Source: Phenylobacterium sp.
GTDB taxonomy: Bacteria; Pseudomonadota; Alphaproteobacteria; Caulobacterales; Caulobacteraceae
Direction: 5' to 3'
NCBI RefSeq assembly: GCF_004799515.1
Contig: NZ_SSMX01000047.1
Location: 62,001 to 126,000, forward strand
Length of the DNA: 64,000 bases
The translations under genes were made by a program, and so were the position numbers. The notes beneath the pieces were generated by a model that worked only from the letters and a program-made list of their open reading frames with translations, was not told the DNA's origin and made no database searches. Shown one piece after another: positions 52,387 to 63,537 of the stretch. Numbering within the stretch: the first letter of the stretch is position 1; every line of letters begins with the position of its first letter.

Positions 52387-53199
52387 CTAGCCGCCCAGGA
52401 ACATCGCCCGGATGCCGGTGCGGAAGGCGTCGATCCCCACCTGCAGCCGCTGGGCGTAGGTCGCCTTGGCGTCGGCGCCGGCGACGAAGGTCACCCGGTC
52501 GCTCGTGTCGGTCGCCGCCTCATAGACCACCTCGGCGATCTGCTCGGCCGTCGAGCCGTGGGCGCGGCGCTCGGGATTGGTGAAGGCGGCGAACACCTTG
52601 CCCATCGGCTCGGCGTAGGCCGGGTGCTGGGTCAGCACGAGGGAGCGGCTGGCAAAGTCGGTGGCGATGCCGCCGGGCGCGACGGTCCGTACACGGATGC
52701 CGAACGGCTCCAGCTCATAGGCCAGGCTCTCGCTCCAGCCCTCCAGGGCCCATTTGGTGGCGTGGTAGACCGAGTTGAACGGAAAGGTGACCAGGCCGCC
52801 GATGGAGGTGGTGGTCAGGATCGCCCCCTGCCCGCGCTCGCGCATGGCCGGCAGGAAGGCCTGGGTGATGCGCAGCACGCCCAGCAGGTTGGTGTCGATC
52901 TCGTCGGTCAGCTGGGCGTCGGTGGCGCCCTCGAACGGTCCGGCCAGGCCATAGCCGGCGTTGTTGAACAGGACGTCGACCGGCCCGGCCGCCAGCGCCG
53001 TTTTCGCCGCTTCGGCGATCTGGTCCGGCTTGGTGACATCCAGGCGGAGCAGGGTGACGCCCGGCGTCTGGCCGAGGTCCCCCGCGCTGTCAGGGTTGCG
53101 CATGGTGGCGAACACCTTCCAGCCCTTCTGGGCGAACAGGATCGCGGTCGCGCGGCCAAGGCCGGTGGAGGCGCCGGTGATGAAGATGGTCTGGGTCAT
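52387..53199 (-). CDS. Short-chain dehydrogenase/reductase
   Basis: 270 residues. NAD(P)-binding IFITGASTGLGRATAILFA, then NNAGYG, catalytic Ser in TTTSIGGL and VYHATKWALEGWSESLAYEL with the Tyr-X3-Lys pair. Basic residues after the first motif (ATMRNP) suggest NADP. Substrate unknown. Convergent with the carboxylase gene. Confidence 0.9.
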   Translation of the reverse strand: MTQTIFITGASTGLGRATAILFAQKGWKVFATMRNPDSAGDLGQTPGVTLLRLDVTKPDQIAEAAKTALAAGPVDVLFNNAGYGLAGPFEGATDAQLTDEIDTNLLGVLRITQAFLPAMRERGQGAILTTTSIGGLVTFPFNSVYHATKWALEGWSESLAYELEPFGIRVRTVAPGGIATDFASRSLVLTQHPAYAEPMGKVFAAFTNPERRAHGSTAEQIAEVVYEAATDTSDRVTFVAGADAKATYAQRLQVGIDAFRTGIRAMFLGG

Positions 53200-53355
53200 G
53201 GAAGGCTTCTCTCAAAGGGCAGGCCGGTCCAGCTTCGGCGCGGGATGGGCGGGCGCCAAGGCCCCAACTGGAGTTGCGGGTCCGACGGCCCTCCTCCGAC
53301 CATATGAAGACGGAAGCCCCGGATTGCCGCGGACGCGTTAAGGGCTCATGCGCCG

Positions 53356-55383
<2,028 letters not shown>

Positions 55384-55590
55384 GCCGGCTTCCTTCCTGC
55401 GCGAGACCTGCGCAAACGGGGATCAAGGCCGTATAGTGCCACCGCCGGGTTACGAAATGCACAATCCTTACGTGTGGCATTAAGTCATGGATAAATAACA
55501 GCTAAGCTTAAATTATTCGCTAAAGCCGAGCTTTTTTCGGATTTTACATGGGGCGACTTTCCCGCGCGATCGCGAAATCCCGCGTGCGCC
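55384..55590. other. AT-rich intergenic region before the PAS kinase
   Basis: Holds the kinase promoter on the minus strand (a TATACG -10-like box near 55430-55435) and an unusually AT-rich pocket (55485-55550: ATAAATAACAGC, TTAAATTATTCG). GCTTTTTT near 55531-55538 could be part of a weak terminator. No gene supported. Confidence 0.35.
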
Positions 55591-56967
55591 TCAGTGCGCC
55601 GAGTAGGTTCTGAGCACGTCTTCGACGATGCGCTCGAACTGGCCCAGCGTGTTGCAGGTCTTGGCGACGTGGGTGAAGCGGGCGTAGCGGGACATGACGC
55701 TGTCGCCCTGGCCCCAGTAGCTTTCGGGCTCGGGATTCAGCCAGATCACCGCCCGCGCCCGCTGCTGGATCAGGTGCATCAGGTCCAGCCTGGGATCGGC
55801 GAAGTTGGAGCGGCCGTCGCCCAGGATGATCACCGTCGTGTGGCGGTCGACCCGGTCGATGTGGTTGTCCACGAAGTCCTCCAGCGCCTGGCCGTAGTCG
55901 GTCTGCTGGAAGCCGATGGTCTGCAGGACCTTCAGGATCGCGCCCTCGACGCCGTTCTCGTCGAGGATGGCGTTGACCGGGATCAGCCGGCCGGAGAAGG
56001 CGAAGGCGTCCAGCCGGTCGACCACCTCGTTCAGGGAATAGAGGAAGGTCAGCAGGAACTGGGCGGCGGCGGCCACCGACTTGGAGACGTCGCAGATCGC
56101 CACGATGGACGGTTTGTCGACCTTCTTGACCTTCCACTCGATCTCGAAGGGCACGCCGCCGTGGGCCATGGATTTGCGCAGGGTCTTGCGCACGTCCAGG
56201 TGGCCGGTGTTGGCGGTGTGGCGGCGGCGCGAGTAGCGGTCGGCCAGCCGCTTGGCCATCCGCTTGACCAGCGCCTGCATCATGACGAGATCGACGGGGT
56301 CGATGCCGCCGTCGGCGTTAAGCGCCTTCTTGGCCAGCATCTCCTCACGCAGCCGGGTCCCGGAGCCTGAGGCATAGAGGGCGTGCTGGCGCTCCACATA
56401 GGCCTGGGCCTCGGCGACCAGCGCCTTGCGCGCGACGTCCAGGCGCAGCGCCAGGCGATTGCCCTCGAAGGTCTGGAGCCGCTTGGCGGCGGCGATGATC
56501 TGCTCGATCTCCGCCAAGCCCATCTCATCCAGCAACCGGCGCGTCAGCCGGCTCTTCTGGGTGGAAAGGCGGATCTCGGCGACCCCCGCGCTCGCCGCGG
56601 CCGCCTCCATCGCCTGCGACACGCCGGAGGAGTCGCCGACCAGCAGCATCTGGGCCAGCGGCGATTGCTCCACGCCCGGGTCGCCGGCGCCATCCTGCGG
56701 TGCGCCGCCGGCCTCGCCGTCTTCGCCATCGTCCGGCGGCGGCAGGCTGAAACTGTCACGGGTGAAGAAGGTCTCGAAGGCCTGGTCGAAACGGACCACC
56801 TCGTCCTTCGACTTGGCGAGCGTGGCGCAGAGCGCGTCCTTGAACAGCTCCCGGTCGCCATAGCCCACGGCGGCCACGGTGCGCGCCGCATCGATGGCCT
56901 CGGCCGGCGAGACCTTCACATCGGCGGCGCGGAGGGCGCGGAGGAACTCTTCCAGGGTATGCTGCAT
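55591..56967 (-). CDS. VWA-domain protein (CoxE-like), MoxR partner type
   Basis: 458 residues. An N-terminal helical region (FLRALRAADVKVSPAEAIDA; CATLAKSKDEVVRFDQAFET) and acidic linker precede a C-terminal von Willebrand A domain whose metal site reads CDVSKS, where the usual third residue differs, with DNHIDRVDRHTTVIILGDGR. CoxE-like proteins work with MoxR ATPases such as the one at 32171-33124, which normally sits next door but here is 22 kb away. Partnership with that gene is inference. Confidence 0.87.
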   Translation of the reverse strand: MQHTLEEFLRALRAADVKVSPAEAIDAARTVAAVGYGDRELFKDALCATLAKSKDEVVRFDQAFETFFTRDSFSLPPPDDGEDGEAGGAPQDGAGDPGVEQSPLAQMLLVGDSSGVSQAMEAAAASAGVAEIRLSTQKSRLTRRLLDEMGLAEIEQIIAAAKRLQTFEGNRLALRLDVARKALVAEAQAYVERQHALYASGSGTRLREEMLAKKALNADGGIDPVDLVMMQALVKRMAKRLADRYSRRRHTANTGHLDVRKTLRKSMAHGGVPFEIEWKVKKVDKPSIVAICDVSKSVAAAAQFLLTFLYSLNEVVDRLDAFAFSGRLIPVNAILDENGVEGAILKVLQTIGFQQTDYGQALEDFVDNHIDRVDRHTTVIILGDGRSNFADPRLDLMHLIQQRARAVIWLNPEPESYWGQGDSVMSRYARFTHVAKTCNTLGQFERIVEDVLRTYSAH

Positions 56968-57068
56968 CGGCGGTTGTTCGGCCTATCCTCGGAACCGGGA
57001 TGGGAGATCAAACTCTTACATCATTCGTCCGGACGGGAAGAGCGGCCGGCGGGCAGGAGCGGGGAGCC

Positions 57069-57479
57069 GTGCTGAAATACCTGATCACCTACCTGGGCGC
57101 CGGCGTCAGCATCGCCCTGCTCGACGCGGCCTACCTGACCCTGGCCGGCCAGCGGGTCTACCGCCCGATCCTGGACTATGCGCTGGCCGACAAGCCGGAC
57201 CTCCCCGCGGTGGCGGCCTTCTACCTGGTCTATGTGCTGGGCGTGGTGCTGCTGGCGGTGCTGCCCAACCGCGACGCGGGCCTCGGCAGGACGGCGCGGA
57301 CCGGCGCGATCCTGGGCGCCTTCGCCTACGCCACCTACGACCTCACCAACCAGGCGACGCTGAAGGTCTGGGCGACACGGATCACCCTTATCGACATCTG
57401 CTGGGGCACGATCCTGACTTGCGCGGGCGCCGCCGCCGGCTATCTGACCTGGCGCTGGGCGGCGAAGACCTTCCCTTAG
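57069..57479 (+). CDS. DUF2177 family membrane protein
   Basis: 136 residues with four membrane helices. It begins LKYLITYLGAGVSIALLDAA, with FYLVYVLGVVLLAVLP and the family block GAFAYATYDLTNQATLKVW followed by IDICWGTILTC. Function unknown. GTG 57069 is preferred; the upstream ATG 57000 would add a hydrophilic 23-residue stretch not seen in the family. Confidence 0.85.
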   Translation: MLKYLITYLGAGVSIALLDAAYLTLAGQRVYRPILDYALADKPDLPAVAAFYLVYVLGVVLLAVLPNRDAGLGRTARTGAILGAFAYATYDLTNQATLKVWATRITLIDICWGTILTCAGAAAGYLTWRWAAKTFP

Positions 57480-57571
57480 TCCAAGCTTTTTTCCAGCCTC
57501 CGAACAAATCCTGACGCCGCCTGTCAGCTTTAGGCGGCGATAAGCCTCGCACCCAAAACGCGAGGCTTCCC

Positions 57572-58153
57572 ATGAACCGCCTGATCCCCTTCGTCCTGGC
57601 CCTGATCCTGGCCGCGCCGGCCGCCGCCCAAAACCTGCCACGTGTGCCGCCGCCCGAGCAGCATGACGGCGCGCACGACTTCGACTTCCTGCTGGGCGAC
57701 TGGAAGGCGCATGTGAAGCGCCTGCCAGACCGGCTGGTCGGCTCGACCGCCTGGATCGAGTACGACGGCGTCTCCAACCATCACCCGGTGCTGGGCTCGG
57801 CCGCCAACTTCGAGGAGTTCGAGGTCGACAGCCCCAATGCGCCGAAGGGGGCGGTCAAGCACATACGCGCCCAGACCCTACGGCTCTACAACCCGACGTC
57901 CCACCAGTGGAGCATCTATGGCGTCGATGTGGACGCCGGAACCATGGACCTGCCCGCGGTGGTGGGCGCGTTCCACGACGGAGTCGGCGAGTTCTACAAC
58001 CAGCAGGACTGGAAGGGCCGCATGGTGCTGGTCCGCTACCAGTGGAGCCACAAGGGCCCCAACGACGCCCTGATGCAGCAGGCCTTCTCACTCGACGGCG
58101 GCAAGACCTGGGAGGTCAACTGGATCTGCGAGCTGGCCCGCCAAAAGCCCTGA
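57572..58153 (+). CDS. Exported protein of unknown function (DUF1579-like)
   Basis: 193 residues with a clear signal peptide (MNRLIPFVLALILAAPAAA). The mature part starts with FDFLLGDWKAHVKRLPD, typical of lipocalin-like or DUF1579 proteins, and continues as beta strands (IEYDGVSNHHPVLGS; VLVRYQWSHKGPNDALMQQA; GKTWEVNWICE). A ligand-binding periplasmic barrel is likely; nothing points to its ligand. Confidence 0.78.
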   Translation: MNRLIPFVLALILAAPAAAQNLPRVPPPEQHDGAHDFDFLLGDWKAHVKRLPDRLVGSTAWIEYDGVSNHHPVLGSAANFEEFEVDSPNAPKGAVKHIRAQTLRLYNPTSHQWSIYGVDVDAGTMDLPAVVGAFHDGVGEFYNQQDWKGRMVLVRYQWSHKGPNDALMQQAFSLDGGKTWEVNWICELARQKP

Positions 58154-58315
58154 TCCGGACGTTGCGCCGCGCTCCCAATTGTCGCCTGCTTCCTGTCGTG
58201 TGATGTTGCTGGAGAGGTCCCGGACGCCAAGGGGCGCGGATCATTTCGTCCCGTCCTCCGGGGTCCTCCAAAAGCATTTGAGCGCGCCGCCAACGTCGGC
58301 GCCGGGAGGATATTG

Positions 58316-59902
58316 ATGGAAGACCTGAAGGATCGCGTGAGCCTCGACGACCGGCTGGCCGCCGCCGGCATGACCGGCATGACCACAGCCGTCTGGGCCG
58401 AGCTGAAGCCGAACGCGACCTTCATCCACGATCCCGACGGCAGGACCCACAGCTGGGGCAAGGTCAACGCCCAGGCCAACCGCATCGTGCGCCTGTTGCG
58501 GTCCAAGGGCCTCAAGGCCGGCGACGCCGTGGCGTTGGTCTGCTCGAACCGCGCCGAGTTCGTCGAGGTGCTGGCCGCGACCATGCGGGCCGGTTGGCGG
58601 ATCACCCCCGTCAACTGGCACCTGACCGCCGACGAGATCGCCTACATCATCAAGGACTGCGAGGCGAAGGCGGTGTTCTGCGACGCCCGTGTCACCGCCT
58701 CCCAGGCCGCCGTCGAGCAATGCCCGGGCCTCGCGGCCAAGGTCGCCATCGGAGGCCCGATCCCGGGGTTCGAGGCCTATGATGAGGCCCTGAGCGGCCT
58801 GGACGGCGGCGACATCGCCGACCCCTCGCTCGGCAACGCCATGATGTACACCTCCGGCACCACGGGCCGGCCCAAGGGCGTCTACCGCGCCCAGCCCATC
58901 GTGGCGCCGACCGGCATCTATGCGATGCGCGGCTACGACCACGAGACCTCGGTGCAGCTGTGCGCCGGGCCCGCCTATCACGCCGCCCCGCTGGCCTTCG
59001 ACGTCCGCGCGGCCATGGGCGCGGGGTGCGAGCTGGTCTTCTTCGACAAGTGGGATTCCGAGGGGATCCTAGGCGCCATCGTCGACAAGCGCGTGACCCA
59101 CATGCACCTGGTGCCGATCATGTTCCAGCGCCTCCTGGCCCTGCCGGACGAGGTCAAGGCGGCGCACGACGTCGGCCATGTGAAGTACATCGTCCACGGC
59201 GCCGCGCCCTGCCCGCCGGAGGTCAAGGCCGCGATGATCGAGTGGTTCGGCCCGGTGCTCAGCGAGTACTACGCCGGCTCTGAGGGCGGCGCGGGCTTCG
59301 TGATCAGCTCGGAGGAATGGCTGAAGAAGCCCGGCAGCGTCGGCAAGCGCCCGGTCCTGCTCGGCTCCAAGATCCTCGACGAACAGGGCAATGAATGCCC
59401 CACCGGAGTCCCCGGCGGCATCTACCACCAGCTGCCCCCCGGCGGCGGGTTCACCTATTACAAGGACGAGGCCAAGACCAACGCCAACCGGGTGGGCGAC
59501 TACTTCACCATGGGCGACGTCGGCTACTTCGACGAGGACGGCTACCTGTTCCTTACCGGCCGCAACGCCGAGACCATCATCTCCGGCGGGGTGAACATCT
59601 ATCCGCAGGAGATCGACAACGAGTTGATCAAGCACGACGCCGTGGCCGATTCTTCCACCGTCGGCGTGCCGCACGACGAGTGGGGCGAGCAGGTCAAGGC
59701 GGTGATCCTGCTGAAGGCGGGCTACCAGCCCTCCGACGCCCTGGCCCAAGAGATCCTGGCCTTCGCCCGCGCCAACCTGCCGGCCTTCAAGGTCCCGCGC
59801 AGCGTCGACTTCGCCACCGACCTGCCGCGCTCCGAGGCCGGCAAGATCCAGCGCAACAAGGTCCGCGCCCCCTACTGGGAAGGCCGCGCCCGGCAAATCT
59901 GA
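58316..59902 (+). CDS. Acyl-CoA synthetase (AMP-binding enzyme)
   Basis: 528 residues of the ANL superfamily. The P-loop is MMYTSGTTGRPKGVY, then YYAGSEGGAGF (A5), GDYFTMGDVGYFDEDGYLFL (A7), GRNAETIISGGVNIYPQEID (A8) and the C-terminal Lys in SEAGKIQRNKVR (A10). It activates a carboxylic acid, probably a medium or long fatty acid or steroid side chain given other genes here (inference). ATG 58316 follows GGGAGGA by five bases; TTG 58313 is rejected. An operator-like palindrome starts two bases after its stop. Confidence 0.92.
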   Translation: MEDLKDRVSLDDRLAAAGMTGMTTAVWAELKPNATFIHDPDGRTHSWGKVNAQANRIVRLLRSKGLKAGDAVALVCSNRAEFVEVLAATMRAGWRITPVNWHLTADEIAYIIKDCEAKAVFCDARVTASQAAVEQCPGLAAKVAIGGPIPGFEAYDEALSGLDGGDIADPSLGNAMMYTSGTTGRPKGVYRAQPIVAPTGIYAMRGYDHETSVQLCAGPAYHAAPLAFDVRAAMGAGCELVFFDKWDSEGILGAIVDKRVTHMHLVPIMFQRLLALPDEVKAAHDVGHVKYIVHGAAPCPPEVKAAMIEWFGPVLSEYYAGSEGGAGFVISSEEWLKKPGSVGKRPVLLGSKILDEQGNECPTGVPGGIYHQLPPGGGFTYYKDEAKTNANRVGDYFTMGDVGYFDEDGYLFLTGRNAETIISGGVNIYPQEIDNELIKHDAVADSSTVGVPHDEWGEQVKAVILLKAGYQPSDALAQEILAFARANLPAFKVPRSVDFATDLPRSEAGKIQRNKVRAPYWEGRARQI

Positions 59903-59903
59903 C

Positions 59904-59930
59904 GATAGCTGACACAACGTGTCAGCTATC
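59904..59930. promoter_or_regulatory. Perfect 27-bp palindrome, likely operator of the WYL regulator
   Basis: GATAGCTGACAC (59904-59915), spacer AAC, GTGTCAGCTATC (59919-59930): 12-bp perfect arms ending 17 bases before the regulator ATG. The position suits autoregulation. As RNA it would also form a stable hairpin after the synthetase stop, but no T-run follows. Confidence 0.6.
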
Positions 59931-59947
59931 TCTGCTAGGCTTGCCGC

Positions 59948-60925
59948 ATGCAGGCGAGCCGCCTTCTGTCGATCCTTCTGCTGCTGCAGGCGCGCGGGCG
60001 GATGAGCGCCCAGGCGCTAGCCGAGGCCTTCGAGGTCTCGGTGCGCACCATCTACCGCGACGTGGACCAGCTCTCAGCCGCCGGCGTGCCGATCTACGCC
60101 GAGCGGGGCCGCTCCGGCGGCTTCCAACTGCTCGACGGCTACCGCACCAAGCTGACCGGGATGACGCCGGTGGAAGCCGAGGCCCTGTTCCTCTCGGGCC
60201 TGCCGGGGCCGGCGGCGGAGCTGGGCCTGGGCGAGGCCATGGCGGTCGCCCAGCTGAAGCTGCGGGCCGCGCTGCCGGAGCGCCGGGACGCCGTCGGCCG
60301 CGTCGCCGCGCGCTTCCACCTCGACCCCGTCGGCTGGTTCCGGGGACCGGAGCGCAGCGAACACCTGCCGGCGCTCGCCGACGCGGTCTGGAACGCGCGC
60401 AAGGTCCGCATCCGTTACGAGAGCTGGACCGACGTCGTGGAGCGCGAGCTGGAGCCGCTGGGTTTGGCCCTGAAGGGCGGGACCTGGTACCTGGTCGGCC
60501 GGGCGATCGGGGGACGGTCGCGCGAGCCCCGCACCTACCGCGTCTCGGCGATCCAGAGCCTGGAGCCGAGGCCGGACGGTTTCGAACGGCCCGCGGACTT
60601 CGACCTCGCCGCCTATTGGGCCGCCTGGGCCAGGGACTTCGAGGCGCGGCTGCAGCAGGGCGAGGCGAAGCTGCGGCTTTCGCCCACCGGCCTGCGCCGG
60701 CTGGTGCTGATCGGGCCGGCGGCGGTGGCGATGGCGGCCAGCACGGCCACGGCGCCGGACGCGGACGGTTGGGTCGAGGCGACCATCCCTGTCGAGACCA
60801 CCTCACTGGACCACGCCGCCGGCGACATCCTGAAGCTGGGCACCGAGGCCGAGGTTCTGGAGCCCGCCGACCTGCGCGCCCACCTGGCCGCGGTCGCCGG
60901 CCGGCTCGGCGCCCTCTACGCCTAG
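59948..60925 (+). CDS. YafY-type HTH/WYL transcriptional regulator
   Basis: 325 residues. HTH_11-type start (LLSILLLLQARGRMSAQALA; SVRTIYRDVDQLSAAGVPIY; GRSGGFQLLDGYRT), WYL domain from about 150 (VRIRYESWTDVVERELEPLG; GGTWYLVGRA) and a WCX domain. WYL domains bind nucleotides or small ligands. Likely represses itself through the adjoining palindrome. Its stop overlaps the opposing YciI gene (CTAG). Confidence 0.9.
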   Translation: MQASRLLSILLLLQARGRMSAQALAEAFEVSVRTIYRDVDQLSAAGVPIYAERGRSGGFQLLDGYRTKLTGMTPVEAEALFLSGLPGPAAELGLGEAMAVAQLKLRAALPERRDAVGRVAARFHLDPVGWFRGPERSEHLPALADAVWNARKVRIRYESWTDVVERELEPLGLALKGGTWYLVGRAIGGRSREPRTYRVSAIQSLEPRPDGFERPADFDLAAYWAAWARDFEARLQQGEAKLRLSPTGLRRLVLIGPAAVAMAASTATAPDADGWVEATIPVETTSLDHAAGDILKLGTEAEVLEPADLRAHLAAVAGRLGALYA

Positions 60926-61269
60926 GCGGCGCCCGGGACCGGCAGCACCGTCATGACCTCCACCGAGTCCCCCGGAAAGATCGAAAAGTGCGGATGGCCT
61001 TCGAACAGCTTCACCGCTTCGTCGTGGGAGTCGGCGCTGACGATCACGTAGCCGGCGATGAAGTTGCGAGCCTCGCCCAGGCCCGCCTTCGACGCCTTCT
61101 TGGTTTTGCCGAGCGGGCCGCCGTGGTCGACGATCACCGCGGCGTGGTCGGCCATCCACTTGGTCCAGGCCGCCATGCCCTCAGTCATCTGTTCGGGGGT
61201 TGGCGGGCCGGCCGCCGCCCGCGCGTTCGCCTCTTCAGATCCCATGTAGAGCGCCAGGAAATTGGGCAT
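60922..61269 (-). CDS. YciI family protein
   Basis: 115 residues with a ferredoxin-like fold of the YCII/DGPF kind: MPNFLALYMG, DHAAVIVDHGGPLG, FIAGYVIVSADSHDEAVKLF and VEVMTVLPVP. Many such proteins are encoded beside regulators or sigma factors, but the role is unclear. Convergent with the WYL regulator gene. Confidence 0.85.
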   Translation of the reverse strand: MPNFLALYMGSEEANARAAAGPPTPEQMTEGMAAWTKWMADHAAVIVDHGGPLGKTKKASKAGLGEARNFIAGYVIVSADSHDEAVKLFEGHPHFSIFPGDSVEVMTVLPVPGAA

Positions 61270-61402
61270 GCGGGCCTCCTTGCCGTCGCCGCGACCCTAG
61301 CACGGGCCCGGCGAGCGGGCGAAACACCGCGACATCAAGCGTGTTTTGGCGTCAGCCTCCAACGCATGGCATAGGCCCGCCGCACTTTGGAATGAGGCCC
61401 GC

Positions 61403-62566
61403 ATGATCCCGTTCATCGACCTGCAGGCGCAGCGCAAGCGCCTGGGCCAGCCCCTGGAGGACGCGATCCTCAAGGTGGTGCGGTCCGGCGCCTACATCAT
61501 GGGCCCGGAGATCGCCGAGTTCGAACGCCAGCTCGCCGCCTTCGGCCAGGCGCCCTTCGCGCTCTCCTGCGGCTCGGGCACCGAGGCCCTGGTGCTGCCG
61601 CTGATGGCCTGGGGGATCGGCCCGGGCGATGCGGTCTTCTGCCCCTCCTTCACCTTCGCCGCCACCGCCGAGGCCATGCCCCTGGTGGGCGCCTCCCCGG
61701 TGTTCGTCGACATCGATCCGGAAACCTACAACCTCGATCCGGAGAGCCTGCAGGCGGCCATCGAGGCGGTGAAGCGCGAGGGCAAGCTGACGCCGCGCGC
61801 GGTGATCGCCGTCGACCTGTTCGGCGGCCCGGCCGATTATCCGGCCATCCAACGGGTCTGCAAGAAGCACGGGCTGAAGCTGATCAGCGACAGCGCCCAG
61901 GGCTTCGGCTGCACGCTCGGCGGCCAGCACCCGATCCACTGGGCCGACGTCGCCACCACCTCCTTCTTCCCGGCCAAGCCGCTGGGCTGCTACGGCGACG
62001 GCGGGGCGGTGCTGTCGAAGGACGAGAAGCTGCACGACCTGCTGGTCAGCCTGCGCGTCCACGGCCAGGCGGTGAAGTCGGACATCGAGGGCAAGACCTT
62101 TGAGCACGACCCGAAGTACCTGAACGTCCGCATCGGGATGAACTCGCGGATGGACACCATCCAGGCCGCCGTCCTGATCGAGAAGCTGAAGATCTTCGAG
62201 GACGAGATCGCCGCCCGCAACCGCGTCGCCGACCGCTACGCCGCGGGCCTATCCGACCTCGTCAAGACGCCCACGGTGATCGAGGGCGGGGTCAGCGTCT
62301 GGGCGCAGTACACGATCGAACTGGACGGCCGCGACAACCTCGCCCCGGCGCTGCGCGAGCAGGGCGTGCCGACCGCGGTCTACTATCCGATCCCGATCCA
62401 CAGGCAGGGCGTCTATTCGCACTATCCGGTCGCGCCCGGCGGCCTGCCGGTCACCGAGGCCAAGGCCGGTCAGGTGATCAGCCTGCCGATGCACCCCTAC
62501 CTGACGGAAGACGACCAGGACCAGATCGTCGCCGCCATCCGCGCCTTCGTGAAGAAGAACGCCTAG
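61403..62566 (+). CDS. DegT/DnrJ/EryC1/StrS sugar aminotransferase (WbpE-like)
   Basis: 387 residues, PLP-dependent. MIPFIDLQAQRKRLGQPLED, GSGTEALVLPLMAWGIGPGD, DLFGGPADYPAI, ISDSAQGFGCTLGG and the PLP-binding Lys in SFFPAKPLGCYGDGGA match enzymes that aminate UDP-3-keto-sugars for O-antigen or capsule precursors, closest in wording to WbpE/WlbC. No other polysaccharide genes are in the window. ATG 61403 begins the conserved start; upstream in-frame codons are not conserved. Confidence 0.88.
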   Translation: MIPFIDLQAQRKRLGQPLEDAILKVVRSGAYIMGPEIAEFERQLAAFGQAPFALSCGSGTEALVLPLMAWGIGPGDAVFCPSFTFAATAEAMPLVGASPVFVDIDPETYNLDPESLQAAIEAVKREGKLTPRAVIAVDLFGGPADYPAIQRVCKKHGLKLISDSAQGFGCTLGGQHPIHWADVATTSFFPAKPLGCYGDGGAVLSKDEKLHDLLVSLRVHGQAVKSDIEGKTFEHDPKYLNVRIGMNSRMDTIQAAVLIEKLKIFEDEIAARNRVADRYAAGLSDLVKTPTVIEGGVSVWAQYTIELDGRDNLAPALREQGVPTAVYYPIPIHRQGVYSHYPVAPGGLPVTEAKAGQVISLPMHPYLTEDDQDQIVAAIRAFVKKNA

Positions 62567-63453
62567 CTCCAATACGGCTTCACATCCGCCGCATAGGCCA
62601 GGCCCTGGGCCAGGCCCGCGCGCGCCGCGCCGGCCCGGCGGGTGAAGTCCATCAAGTTGGCGCCGAAGGCCTCGGCGCTGGCCTCGTCCGGGGTGATGGT
62701 CAGCACGACCGAGCCGCCCTCCTTCAGGCTCTCGATCTCCTCGTCGAGCTGAACGGCCATGCGCTCGGCGAAGGCCCCGACCGGCGCGCCGACCCGCACG
62801 GCGATCAGCATCACCAGGGTGTGGCCCTGGGCCATGTCGGCGTTGGTGGGCGAGCGCATGCCGCCGTCGATGTAACGCCGCCCGTTCAGCGTCACCGGCG
62901 GATAGACCCCCGGCACGCTGCAGCTGGAGGCCACCGCGCGCACCACGCCGACGCCCGAGGCCTTGGTCCACAGGGTGAAGGCGCCGGTCGCGGCGTCCAC
63001 CGCGGTGCAGGCGAAGTCGCGCTCCGGCCAGGCGTCGTCCGGCTGGCCGGCGAACGAGCGGCCGAAGCTGGCGATGAAGTCGGCCTCGGCCATGGTCGGC
63101 GCGGCGAGCGCCCAGGCGCCGATCTCGGCGCGGACCTCGGCGGGGTTGCGCTTGCCGCCCTGCGCCTCGGCCATCAGCCCCATCAGCTTCGACAGGTCCG
63201 CCGCCGGCCGGTCGGAATTGGCGGCGCCCGACGCCGACGCGGAGGGCTCCGGCTCGGCCAGGATCGGATCGGCGAGCGTCGCGGCCTCGGCGCCCATCGC
63301 CAGGCGCGCACCCACGAAGGACCCCGCCGAGGTGCCCATGGTGAAATCTGCGCGGCCGAGGTCGACGCCTCCCTGGGCCAGGCCCGCGATCAATCCGCTC
63401 TCCCAGGCGATGCCTACCGGCCCGCCTCCGCCCAGCACCAGCGCCCGCGTCAT
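62563..63453 (-). CDS. Patatin-like phospholipase
   Basis: 296 residues. Oxyanion glycine run GGGGPVGIAWESGLIAGL, nucleophile elbow TMGTSAGSFVGA and the catalytic Asp in YIDGGMRSPTNADM form the Ser-Asp dyad. No signal peptide, so a cytoplasmic lipase acting on membrane or storage lipids. Ends in a four-base overlap with the opposing aminotransferase gene. Confidence 0.9.
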   Translation of the reverse strand: MTRALVLGGGGPVGIAWESGLIAGLAQGGVDLGRADFTMGTSAGSFVGARLAMGAEAATLADPILAEPEPSASASGAANSDRPAADLSKLMGLMAEAQGGKRNPAEVRAEIGAWALAAPTMAEADFIASFGRSFAGQPDDAWPERDFACTAVDAATGAFTLWTKASGVGVVRAVASSCSVPGVYPPVTLNGRRYIDGGMRSPTNADMAQGHTLVMLIAVRVGAPVGAFAERMAVQLDEEIESLKEGGSVVLTITPDEASAEAFGANLMDFTRRAGAARAGLAQGLAYAADVKPYWS

Positions 63454-63537
63454 GCCCGTCTCCCGCCTGTCCGATCTTGCACCCCCAGGTTGGCCGTGGA
63501 ATGGGTTGAGTCAAACGGATGTTTGGGAGCCGGCGCG

